64,000 nt of DNA, from NCBI RefSeq assembly GCF_020026925.1, contig NZ_JAIQDW010000017.1, positions 35,999 through 99,998 of the forward strand. The letters are read 5' to 3'. The notes beneath the pieces were generated by a model. It was not told the origin of the DNA, ran no database searches, and was given only the letters and a program-made list of their open reading frames with translations. The position numbers and the translations under genes are program-made. Shown here piece after piece: positions 36,604 to 43,773 of the stretch. The stretch's first letter is position 1. The number at the start of each line of letters is the position of its first letter. Origin of the DNA: Flavobacterium hibisci. GTDB lineage: Bacteria > Bacteroidota > Bacteroidia > Flavobacteriales > Flavobacteriaceae.

Positions 36604-37992
36604 TTATCTTATTCTTTTTTGTATTATTAAATTTTCCAACTTTGGAGAATCAAAATTATTAAAATCTAGATGATATCGCATATCTCTAAATTTCATATGA
36701 GGATTGCAATCTAATTCATAGATTGTAATTATTGCTTTTTCAAGTTTGAGTTCCAATTCCTTATTATTAGTTGACTCGTATAATATAACAATCGCATCAA
36801 TATTACATGTTAAAAAATCCTCATCTTTACTTAAAACATCTAAATAATATTCAAAATATTTCTCTGTGACAATCGCTTTGATATTTCCATTGAGAACAAA
36901 GAAATTTATTCCTCCATAAATATTTTTTTCTTGCTCATCATTAATTTCCTCAATTGTCGGAAATTCATTCAACTCTAAAAAATCTTTAACACATTTCACA
37001 TCATTAATCAAATTATTTTCAATTTTCTTCCAACGATTTTCAAATGCACTTATTTTTAAATGAGATGCAATCACTTTAGCTGTAAGAATTCGTAAATATT
37101 TTAGAGGATATAAACTAGTTGAATTTAATGGAAAAAATGGTCGAACTGGAAAAACAGCTTTATGATAATGAACTCTTCTTCCATGAGCTACGTTATTTCT
37201 TTCATCTATGATATTCTTTATCCAAAATGCAGTTGCATTATTATATAAATTAAACTCTTTTAGAAAAAATAAAATTTTTGAACTAACTGAAATATCTTTT
37301 TCTAGTAAAGCAGTAAGCAATTTAGATTTCGCTATATTTTCACTTTCCAAAGATATACTATTGAATGACAACACCTCTTTATTAAACTCATTAACAAAAT
37401 TTTCTATGATTTTTTTTGATTTATTTTTTAACAAATTGGCATATACATCACCTAGTAATTCCAAAACATGAAAATATGATAATATTGCTTCATCATTAAA
37501 GAGCAAACTTTCATCAGTATCTTTTTCAAGATATAGAGCTTTTCTCCAACGATCTAATAATGAAAAAATCAAGCTTTTTTCATGTTCTTTAGACTTTTCA
37601 AGTGCTTCAATTAATTCTGTGAGTTCGATTGTCAAATTTTTTTTATTCTTACTTAATTTTTTTTCATTAGAAATTTTCAGACCACCAATCCCTTCAGGAA
37701 ATAAACAAGAATCCGAAGCTATCCAAAAAACATTAAAAGGCTTTTCTAAAAGGAAAGATATAATTCCTAAGAGACTTAAGTATCTAGGACGAACAAAGAT
37801 TGATGCATCTGATAACGCTTCATAATCCTTCAAATCAAACTCAATAGATAAACGAAGAAACCCAAATCCGCTTTCACTTTCACGGTTATGATTGGGAATA
37901 GTTAAACAAGTAGTAATAGCACATTTTTCAAAAATAAAGTTAACCTCGATTTCTTCTTCTAATTCAATATAATAATTCGTTATGCATTTCAT
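36604..37992 (-). CDS. Apea-like HEPN-domain protein
   Basis: A protein of about 462 residues with start at ATG 37992; a TTG 21 bases upstream is less likely. The N-terminal half is mixed alpha/beta without a recognised domain. The C-terminal half is helical and holds LSYFHVLELLGDVYANLL (about 181-198) and IIDERNNVAHGRRVHYH (about 270-286). RNNVAH is the R-x4-H motif of HEPN domains, which are often RNases in toxin, abortive-infection and other defence systems; the layout fits Apea-like HEPN proteins. No partner gene (for example an MNT nucleotidyltransferase) is next to it. It is AT-richer in look than its neighbours and has displaced the end of an XRE gene. Unrelated to pectin and probably acquired. 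Confidence 0.6.
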   Translation of the reverse strand: MKCITNYYIELEEEIEVNFIFEKCAITTCLTIPNHNRESESGFGFLRLSIEFDLKDYEALSDASIFVRPRYLSLLGIISFLLEKPFNVFWIASDSCLFPEGIGGLKISNEKKLSKNKKNLTIELTELIEALEKSKEHEKSLIFSLLDRWRKALYLEKDTDESLLFNDEAILSYFHVLELLGDVYANLLKNKSKKIIENFVNEFNKEVLSFNSISLESENIAKSKLLTALLEKDISVSSKILFFLKEFNLYNNATAFWIKNIIDERNNVAHGRRVHYHKAVFPVRPFFPLNSTSLYPLKYLRILTAKVIASHLKISAFENRWKKIENNLINDVKCVKDFLELNEFPTIEEINDEQEKNIYGGINFFVLNGNIKAIVTEKYFEYYLDVLSKDEDFLTCNIDAIVILYESTNNKELELKLEKAIITIYELDCNPHMKFRDMRYHLDFNNFDSPKLENLIIQKRIR

Positions 37993-38074
37993 TTTTAAAT
38001 CTTTTTCAATCAACTAAATTAACTCATAACTTTTATAAACTACTTTTTTTATTATTGAAAAAATTATAGAAATT

Positions 38075-39655
38075 TCAATTCCCATTAAAAACCAAATACA
38101 AAACCAAAATCGTCAATCCCAAAAAGCCAAACAAAAGTTTCACCTTTTTACTGGTTTTAGGAATATCCCTTTCATCTGAAAAATTAACTTCCGGATTTTT
38201 ATCAACTAAAGAAATTAGCACTGCTGCAATTAAAAGCACAGCAAAAATGTAAAACGAAATCAATAAAAAGTGAGGCCAAACTGGGTATTTATCGGCAGGG
38301 AAAATCCATAAATACAAAACTCCTACGAATAAACTAAAGGCTGAACCCCAGGACAAAGTAGCGTTTACGGCTTTTTTTGTGGTGCATTTCCAGAAAACAC
38401 TCAATAAGAAAACAACCGATAATGATGGCGCCAAAAATCCTAAAACCGCCTGAAATATGTTGAATAAATTCTGTCCTTTGATGTTGTCAATCGCAATGGC
38501 AATCAGAATCGCGAATACACAGCCTGCCCCAATTGTCAATCTTCCTATTTTGATCTGCTCTTTGATAGAAGCAGTCGGATTCATTTTCTTTACATAAATA
38601 TCATTCGTAAAAACCGTACTCAGCGCGTTCAATGACGAACCAATTGTTCCTACCAAAACGGCAATCATCACACAGATTACCAGACCGTTCATTCCGCTTG
38701 GAAACAAATTGGTCACCATGGTCATATAAGCCAAATCGGAGTTTTTACCCAATTCAGGAAACAAAACCGAACACAGGATTCCCGGTAAAATAAACAACGG
38801 CAACGCCATTACTTTCAGCCAGCCGATGAAGTTGACTCCCAATTGTCCCTGTTCTAAATTTTTGGCTCCCAAAACACTCTGCACCATCGATTGATCGGTA
38901 CAGAAAAACGCAACGGCCGCCACCGGATAACCTAATAAAATAGCAGGCCACGGATAATTTGCATCGTCTGCAGGCTGTACCAGATTCCAGAAATTAGAAG
39001 GTGTTTTGGCAATCAAAGCTTCGATTCCGCCCACTTTCTGCAACCCTAAATACGATAAGGTAAGCGAAACGACAATTAATAAAATCATCTGAAAAACATT
39101 CACTTTGGCAATGGCTTTCAATCCTCCGGCATAAGTGAAAATTCCGGAGAAAATCACTAAAACCGTCACACTCTGCCACATGGGAATCCCTAAAATCTGA
39201 CGCACCAGAATTCCTCCGCTGAACAATCCCAACGACAGCCAGCTTACCAAAATTTTCACCATCGCATACCAGGCCAAAATCGTCTGCGTACTGTCGCCAT
39301 AGCGTTTTCCCATATATTCGGGCATAGTGCTGACTTTACTCGCAATGTATCTTGGCGCAAAAACGATGGCCAAAAGCAAAAGGAAAACAAAAGCATACCA
39401 TTCGAAATTTCCGGCCACGATTCCGGTAGCGTAACCAATACTGGCAAAAGCCAATAAAGAAGAAGGTCCCACATTGGTTCCCCACATATTGAACCCGATA
39501 TTGTACCAGTTCAGGGAATTTCCCGCCATGAAAAGTGTTTCGTTCTTCTTGCTCTGCTTCACGCTCACGACATAACCAATGACCAATAAAATCACCAGAT
39601 AGGCAGCAACAATGATAAAATCTAATGCCGTTAACTTATCGTAGATGCTGTTCAT
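38075..39655 (-). CDS. Sodium:solute symporter (SSS family)
   Basis: Inner-membrane transporter of 526 residues with about thirteen hydrophobic segments. SSS blocks: LDFIIVAAYLVILLVIGYVV (TM1), NETLFMAGNSLNWYNIGFNM, GPSSLLAFASIGYATGIVAG, TYAGGLKAIAKVNVFQMILL, ALSTVFTNDIYVKKMNP (about 341-357, typical of the family). It is a sodium-coupled importer, probably for a monosaccharide or uronate released by the pectin enzymes. Its ATG overlaps the stop of the Gfo/Idh gene by the ATGA arrangement (39652-39655), showing translational coupling. It is the last gene of the unit headed by the beta-helix/mutarotase gene. Specificity cannot be read from sequence. Confidence 0.9.
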   Translation of the reverse strand: MNSIYDKLTALDFIIVAAYLVILLVIGYVVSVKQSKKNETLFMAGNSLNWYNIGFNMWGTNVGPSSLLAFASIGYATGIVAGNFEWYAFVFLLLLAIVFAPRYIASKVSTMPEYMGKRYGDSTQTILAWYAMVKILVSWLSLGLFSGGILVRQILGIPMWQSVTVLVIFSGIFTYAGGLKAIAKVNVFQMILLIVVSLTLSYLGLQKVGGIEALIAKTPSNFWNLVQPADDANYPWPAILLGYPVAAVAFFCTDQSMVQSVLGAKNLEQGQLGVNFIGWLKVMALPLFILPGILCSVLFPELGKNSDLAYMTMVTNLFPSGMNGLVICVMIAVLVGTIGSSLNALSTVFTNDIYVKKMNPTASIKEQIKIGRLTIGAGCVFAILIAIAIDNIKGQNLFNIFQAVLGFLAPSLSVVFLLSVFWKCTTKKAVNATLSWGSAFSLFVGVLYLWIFPADKYPVWPHFLLISFYIFAVLLIAAVLISLVDKNPEVNFSDERDIPKTSKKVKLLFGFLGLTILVLYLVFNGN

Positions 39656-40716
39656 AGTCCGTATTGGTTAAGAATAGCAGCGATTTTTACTGGCATTCCG
39701 GTTTGTAAAGACTGATCCATTGCCTGAAGTAAAGCCACAGTTCCAATTCCTTCTTCCATATTTGGATAGGCTTCAAAATCCTGTTCTATACTGTCTACAA
39801 AATATTCTAAATAATTCTGATATTCCCCGCCGTGATGGCTCTGACCTTCAAAACGGAAATAATATTTTAAAGTGCTGTCACCCCAGGTAATCACTTTTTC
39901 TTCTCCGGTTTTATCTGTAACCGCATAACGCAATTCGTGATAATCTGCCTGACTTGCTCCTTCGGTTGCTCTTAGAATGGTACTCATTCCGCTATCACGC
40001 TGTGCTGGCTGAGTTGGCGAAGTATAAACACCACTCACTCTGGCAATTCTGCCGTCTGTCGCTTTGAAGATAAAATGCATTGTATCTTCGTTTTTCAATC
40101 CAGCTGATTTTCCGTTACTGCTGATCATTCCGTAACCCATTACTTCTTCGATGTTTGGCAGGTACCAACGGATAAAATCTACCGGATGGCTCAAACCGCC
40201 GTACAGCCATTTAAAAGATTGTAGCAAAGACCATTCTTTTTTCAAAAACCATCGGTGATCAGCGTGATATTGAGCCTCAATCGTAATTAAATCTCCTATT
40301 AATCCCGCTTCATAATCGGCTCTTTGTCTTTTGGCAGGTTCGAAAAATCTTGAACTCTGTCCGATGAAAACTTTTTTTCCTGTCTTTTTGCTTAACTCCA
40401 ATAGTTCTTTGGCATCCGAAAGATCATCGATAAACGGTTTGGTACACACTACGTGCTTTCCTGCCAGCAAAGCCTGCTTTACGTGTTGAGCGTGCAAATG
40501 ATCTGGTGTATAGATAGCGATGATATCAATCGCATCATCGTTTAATAAATCGTCATAGTTTGTTGTATACGAATGAAAATCGAATTCTTTTGCTCTTTGT
40601 TTGCAGATTTCTTCGTTTCTGTCGCACACTTTTATAAGTTCTAATTTTGAACTTTCTAAAGCGGCCGACATCGTGCTTCGTCCTTCTCCAAGTCCTAAGA
40701 TGGCTATTTTTAACAT
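39652..40716 (-). CDS. Gfo/Idh/MocA-family oxidoreductase
   Basis: Cytosolic NAD(P)-dependent enzyme of 354 residues. I chose ATG 40716 because MLKIAILGLGEGRST begins exactly at the Rossmann fold; a GTG 42 bases upstream lies in an inverted repeat. Motifs: GLGEGRST (dinucleotide binding, variant of GxGxxG), YTPDHLHAQHV, CTKPFIDDLSDA (the EKP-type catalytic block, here TKP) and LYGGLSHPVDFIRWYLPN with the His/Asp of the C-terminal domain. Family members oxidise or reduce sugars, inositols or sugar acids. Translationally coupled to the SSS symporter, so it probably acts on what that transporter imports, possibly galacturonate or a deoxysugar derivative. No signal peptide. Confidence 0.85.
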   Translation of the reverse strand: MLKIAILGLGEGRSTMSAALESSKLELIKVCDRNEEICKQRAKEFDFHSYTTNYDDLLNDDAIDIIAIYTPDHLHAQHVKQALLAGKHVVCTKPFIDDLSDAKELLELSKKTGKKVFIGQSSRFFEPAKRQRADYEAGLIGDLITIEAQYHADHRWFLKKEWSLLQSFKWLYGGLSHPVDFIRWYLPNIEEVMGYGMISSNGKSAGLKNEDTMHFIFKATDGRIARVSGVYTSPTQPAQRDSGMSTILRATEGASQADYHELRYAVTDKTGEEKVITWGDSTLKYYFRFEGQSHHGGEYQNYLEYFVDSIEQDFEAYPNMEEGIGTVALLQAMDQSLQTGMPVKIAAILNQYGL

Positions 40717-40753
40717 TGGTCTTATTTTAGGTTTTTGATAGTTATTTTTTTTC

Positions 40754-40861
40754 GCCACGAATTCACGAATTATTTTTTTAAATACTTTATCTAATGTTAT
40801 TCGAATTAATTCGAATAAATAATCGCAAAGATTTTAAAAAAATAATTCGTGAATTCGTGGC
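40754..40861. repeat. Perfect inverted repeat, 29-bp arms
   Basis: The arms 40754-40782 and 40833-40861 are perfectly complementary (GCCACGAATTCACGAATTAT...), with an ATTCGAATTAATTCGAAT palindrome in the centre. It fills the gap between the Gfo/Idh gene and the beta-helix/mutarotase gene and overlaps the GTG start alternative of the former. Confidence 0.75.
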
Positions 40862-40867
40862 TAACTT

Positions 40868-43381
40868 TTATTTCGTTTCTACTTTTTTAAGAAATATCCA
40901 GGTTTGGTCTGGTTTTGCTCCGTCGATTCCGGTTTGGTATTTTTTCATTAAATTGTTCCAATCGTTGACACGCGGATTGTTTTCAGTTGTTTTCGGATTC
41001 AGTTTATCCAGACTTTCTCCTTTTGGGATACTGACGATTAACATTAATTGTCTTCCGTTTTTGAAAACCTGCAATTGCTGAAAATCGGCGTTACAGAAAC
41101 CTTTTGCGATTTCAGGCCATTTTTCAAATTGAGTTGTGTGGTAATCCACGTATTCTTTTTGTAGTTTTTCGTCTTCAACCAAATTCGCAGTCAGCACAAT
41201 ATTTTCCCATTCGGAAGCTACTTTAGCATCCTTGCATCTTTGGAAATTCTGAAAGTCATACACTGGGTTTTCATAGATTTTAATTTCTAATTTAGGAAAA
41301 GCCAGAGCCAGTTTTCGCTTTGTTCTTTCAGGCTGGTTCATTAATCCGTAAATTACCAGATGATTTTCCCATTGGTACAATTCTTCACCTACGATTCGGA
41401 AACCTTTTATGGTCGATTTGATTTTTTCGATATCCAGATCTTTTCCAATTACTTCGATGACAACAGCTTTTGGCATTTCCTGTAAACCCCAGGCTTCTTC
41501 AATCACTACTTCTTTAGAGAATAAATTGTTGTATGGTGCACGGATTCCTGCGTTTTCTTTGATTTTTGGATCTACAAAAGCGTAATTATCCTGCCAGATA
41601 TTTCCTTTCGGACCATTATTGTTTTTCAGGATTTTCTGAATCGGAATCCAGTTGTTCTTAATCGTGAAGCCCTGACTTCCTTCATCGGTATACAAATACA
41701 GCCATAAAAACGGGTCGTGTGCGTAAGGACTGTTATAGACTTTATCAATGTAGTTTTCTTCAATTCGGCTGTCTGCCTGAGCTGAAAGTGTATAAATTCC
41801 GGCTACATCATGTAAATGTTTTGCGTAATGATGAATTTTATTTCGAAGGATTTTATTGTTACGCATCACGTTTTCAGTATGCGTCCAGCCCCAGCCCATT
41901 GAAATACCGCTGTAAGCTACATCCGAAATTTCGTTGTGCTCGATAGTCAGATTTTTAATGAAACCGGCAGCAATTCCCAGACATCCCCAATCTTCATTGG
42001 CTACGTTGGTAATTAAATTATCGGCAATCAATTCATCCGAACAAACTACTCTTTCATCTTTTACGGTATAAGGCAAATGCGCTTCAAAAGATTCTTCGGA
42101 GAAAACTCCCAGATTAATTCCGTTACCGCCAATGTCCTTGAATAAATTTCCTTTAACAATATTATGATTCGTTCCTTTGTGTAAATCCAAACCTGTAGAA
42201 GACAAATGTTCAAAAGTACAAGATTCAAAAAGTGTATTATTGGCATAATTTACCTCAACAGCAGCTCTTGGTCTTCCTACCCATCCCTGATTTTCTAAAC
42301 TCGCCTGATTTGGTGTTCCCGGAGTTTTTAATTTGTAGGCATCCAATAAATACATTCCCGCCTGCAATGGCACGTGTCCCTGCTGTGACGGACGAAGCCA
42401 GTTGCTGTATTGAAAAGAAATTCCTTTGAAGTTAAAATGATGTACCGGACTATCTAAAGTACCTTCAATTTTTACCAAATTTTCTAAAACCGGTGCCGTA
42501 ACTTTAGCCGAATTCAGTTCTTCTCCTTTTCTTGGAATGTAATAGATTTTGCCCTTTTTTCTGTCCAAAAACCATTCGCCAGGTTCGTTCAGCATTGAAA
42601 TTCCATTGTTTAGATAGAAAGCCGAATTTCCATTATTTTTAGAAATCCAAGGCGCTGGCCAAGGATGCTCGCTTTGAATACGGCTTTCCGGCTGTTCGAA
42701 AGAAAGTCTTGCGCTGTCTTTTTTGATTTCGATATTTTTGATTCGGAGATTCGCGATTGCCCACCATTGCACAATGTACATTTCCATTCCCGGTTCAAAC
42801 TTAACCGATTTGTCTTTGAAGGGAATCCAGCAGGTTTCGGTTGTCGCGTCCCAAGAAAGAATACGCTCCATTTTGGTTCCTGCAGTGCTTTTGGCTCTCA
42901 CGGCTTTTTTGCCATTCACCCACAACTGACGATAATTTAAAATTTCACCTGCCTGCTGAGGCGCATCGGCTTCCCAGATTGTTCCAGCTTTTAAACCATT
43001 TATCGCAAGTGTTGATTTTTTCCAGTTTTTGATTTCGATTCCTCCGCTTAAAATTGGTTTTGCGTTGGCGTCCGCTTCAATAGTGGTTGGACTATCAGCT
43101 GTTCCGGAATCTTCTGGTCTTACGAATAAAGGTTCGTTCAAATAGTAAGTTCCGTTCATTACAATAATGCGGATTCCGTCTTTGATGGAGTGATCTTTTA
43201 AACGACGTAGTTCTCTGGCTTTTCTCAAAGCCATATGAACGGTTTCCAAAGGACTTTCTTTTGTTCCGGGATTAGTATCTTTTCCTTGTGGAGAAACCCA
43301 AATTTCCGCAGCATTTAATGAGAATGTACAAATTGTTATTAAAAACAGAATTAGAACTTTTGTATAGATCTTTAAACGCAT
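40868..43381 (-). CDS. Right-handed beta-helix protein fused to an L-rhamnose mutarotase-like domain
   Basis: A protein of about 837 residues; start ATG 43381 (MRLKIYTKVLILFLITICTF, signal peptide ending SLNAAE). Residues 25-640 are a parallel beta-helix: IWVSPQGKDTNPGTKESPLE, VHMALRKARELRRLKDHSIK, IIVMNGTYYLNEPLFVRPED, and later NTLFESCTFEHLSSTGLDLH and NHNIVKGNLFKDIGGNGINL. This resembles helix-type glycoside hydrolases or lyases of Bacteroidota; a GH141-like assignment (some members are fucosidases) is possible but not established. The C-terminal 115 residues, from about VLTANLVEDEKLQKEYVDYH to TWIFLKKVE, match the RhaM/rhamnose-mutarotase ferredoxin-like fold, with YHTTQFEKWPEIAKGF and FKNGRQLMLIVSIP as core. 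It heads the operon with Gfo/Idh and SSS genes and has both shared regulatory motifs upstream. Confidence 0.72.
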   Translation of the reverse strand: MRLKIYTKVLILFLITICTFSLNAAEIWVSPQGKDTNPGTKESPLETVHMALRKARELRRLKDHSIKDGIRIIVMNGTYYLNEPLFVRPEDSGTADSPTTIEADANAKPILSGGIEIKNWKKSTLAINGLKAGTIWEADAPQQAGEILNYRQLWVNGKKAVRAKSTAGTKMERILSWDATTETCWIPFKDKSVKFEPGMEMYIVQWWAIANLRIKNIEIKKDSARLSFEQPESRIQSEHPWPAPWISKNNGNSAFYLNNGISMLNEPGEWFLDRKKGKIYYIPRKGEELNSAKVTAPVLENLVKIEGTLDSPVHHFNFKGISFQYSNWLRPSQQGHVPLQAGMYLLDAYKLKTPGTPNQASLENQGWVGRPRAAVEVNYANNTLFESCTFEHLSSTGLDLHKGTNHNIVKGNLFKDIGGNGINLGVFSEESFEAHLPYTVKDERVVCSDELIADNLITNVANEDWGCLGIAAGFIKNLTIEHNEISDVAYSGISMGWGWTHTENVMRNNKILRNKIHHYAKHLHDVAGIYTLSAQADSRIEENYIDKVYNSPYAHDPFLWLYLYTDEGSQGFTIKNNWIPIQKILKNNNGPKGNIWQDNYAFVDPKIKENAGIRAPYNNLFSKEVVIEEAWGLQEMPKAVVIEVIGKDLDIEKIKSTIKGFRIVGEELYQWENHLVIYGLMNQPERTKRKLALAFPKLEIKIYENPVYDFQNFQRCKDAKVASEWENIVLTANLVEDEKLQKEYVDYHTTQFEKWPEIAKGFCNADFQQLQVFKNGRQLMLIVSIPKGESLDKLNPKTTENNPRVNDWNNLMKKYQTGIDGAKPDQTWIFLKKVETK

Positions 43382-43444
43382 TTTTTTCTTTTTTAAGGTG
43401 AATCTTCGAAAGTTTATATTTCTTAACAATATAAGACCTGCAAA

Positions 43445-43467
43445 TAAATGTGATTTTTACACTTTTA
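43445..43467. promoter_or_regulatory. Degenerate copy of the TAAATGTG operator
   Basis: TAAATGTGATTTTTACACTTTTA: the first 13 bases are identical to the operator at 52662-52682, while the right half is changed (TACACTTTTA against CACATTTA). It lies about 64 bases upstream of the beta-helix/mutarotase start, just past the expected transcription start. A shared regulator is likely but not certain. Confidence 0.4.
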
Positions 43468-43511
43468 CCGAATGATGGGTACAATTTAACAGAACATAAA
43501 AATATAAGTGT

Positions 43512-43525
43512 CCTGCACACTCCTG
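43512..43525 (-). promoter_or_regulatory. CCTG direct repeat upstream of beta-helix/mutarotase gene (site C)
   Basis: CCTGCACACTCCTG has CCTG at 43512 and 43522, a 10-bp period. On the minus strand a TAAATTGT sequence (43481-43488) begins 23 bases after the last CAGG, as at sites A and B, although it fits the -7 consensus less well. Confidence 0.5.
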
Positions 43526-43631
43526 TATAGATCGAAATTGGTACAGTATCCTAATAAAAATAACAACTGCAATTCAATATTAAGAATACGCTACAATATT
43601 ATTAAATTAAATATATTGTTAATATTTTTTA

Positions 43632-43653
43632 TAAATTTGTGCAATCGATTACA
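43632..43653 (+). promoter_or_regulatory. Candidate GH28 promoter and palindrome
   Basis: TAAATTTG (43632-43639) matches TAnnTTTG. It is followed by TGCAATCGATTACA, a near-perfect palindrome with the central CG typical of LacI-type operators. It lies about 130 bases before the GH28 start. Evidence is from pattern alone. Confidence 0.3.
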
Positions 43654-43773
43654 TTATTGTATTTTCGTTTTTTTATGAAACTTATTTTGCAATTTGTAAA
43701 AAAAGTATTATCAAGATAAACATATCATATTATTTTGATATCGAAAATCTAAACTTTAACTAATTCAATAAGA

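Larger units (their letters stand above)
43382..43773. promoter_or_regulatory. Divergent promoter region between beta-helix/mutarotase and GH28 genes
   Basis: This 392-base gap has no gene. On the left it carries a candidate operator (43445-43467) and a CCTG direct repeat (43512-43525) serving the minus-strand gene. On the right are AT-rich sequence, a TAAATTTG box and TGCAATCGATTACA for the GH28 gene. Confidence 0.6.

Noticed and set aside
36604..37992. A complete toxin-antitoxin or abortive-infection pair
   Set aside because: Only the HEPN protein is present; the XRE remnant is too short to be a working antitoxin and its frame is broken.
9996..40861. Inverted repeats as a CRISPR array or insertion-sequence ends
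   Set aside because: There are no regularly spaced direct repeats, no cas genes and no transposase genes.
42665..43032. Three plus-strand frames opposite the beta-helix/mutarotase gene
   Set aside because: Overlapping shadow frames without start signals; the minus-strand gene has continuous domain similarity.
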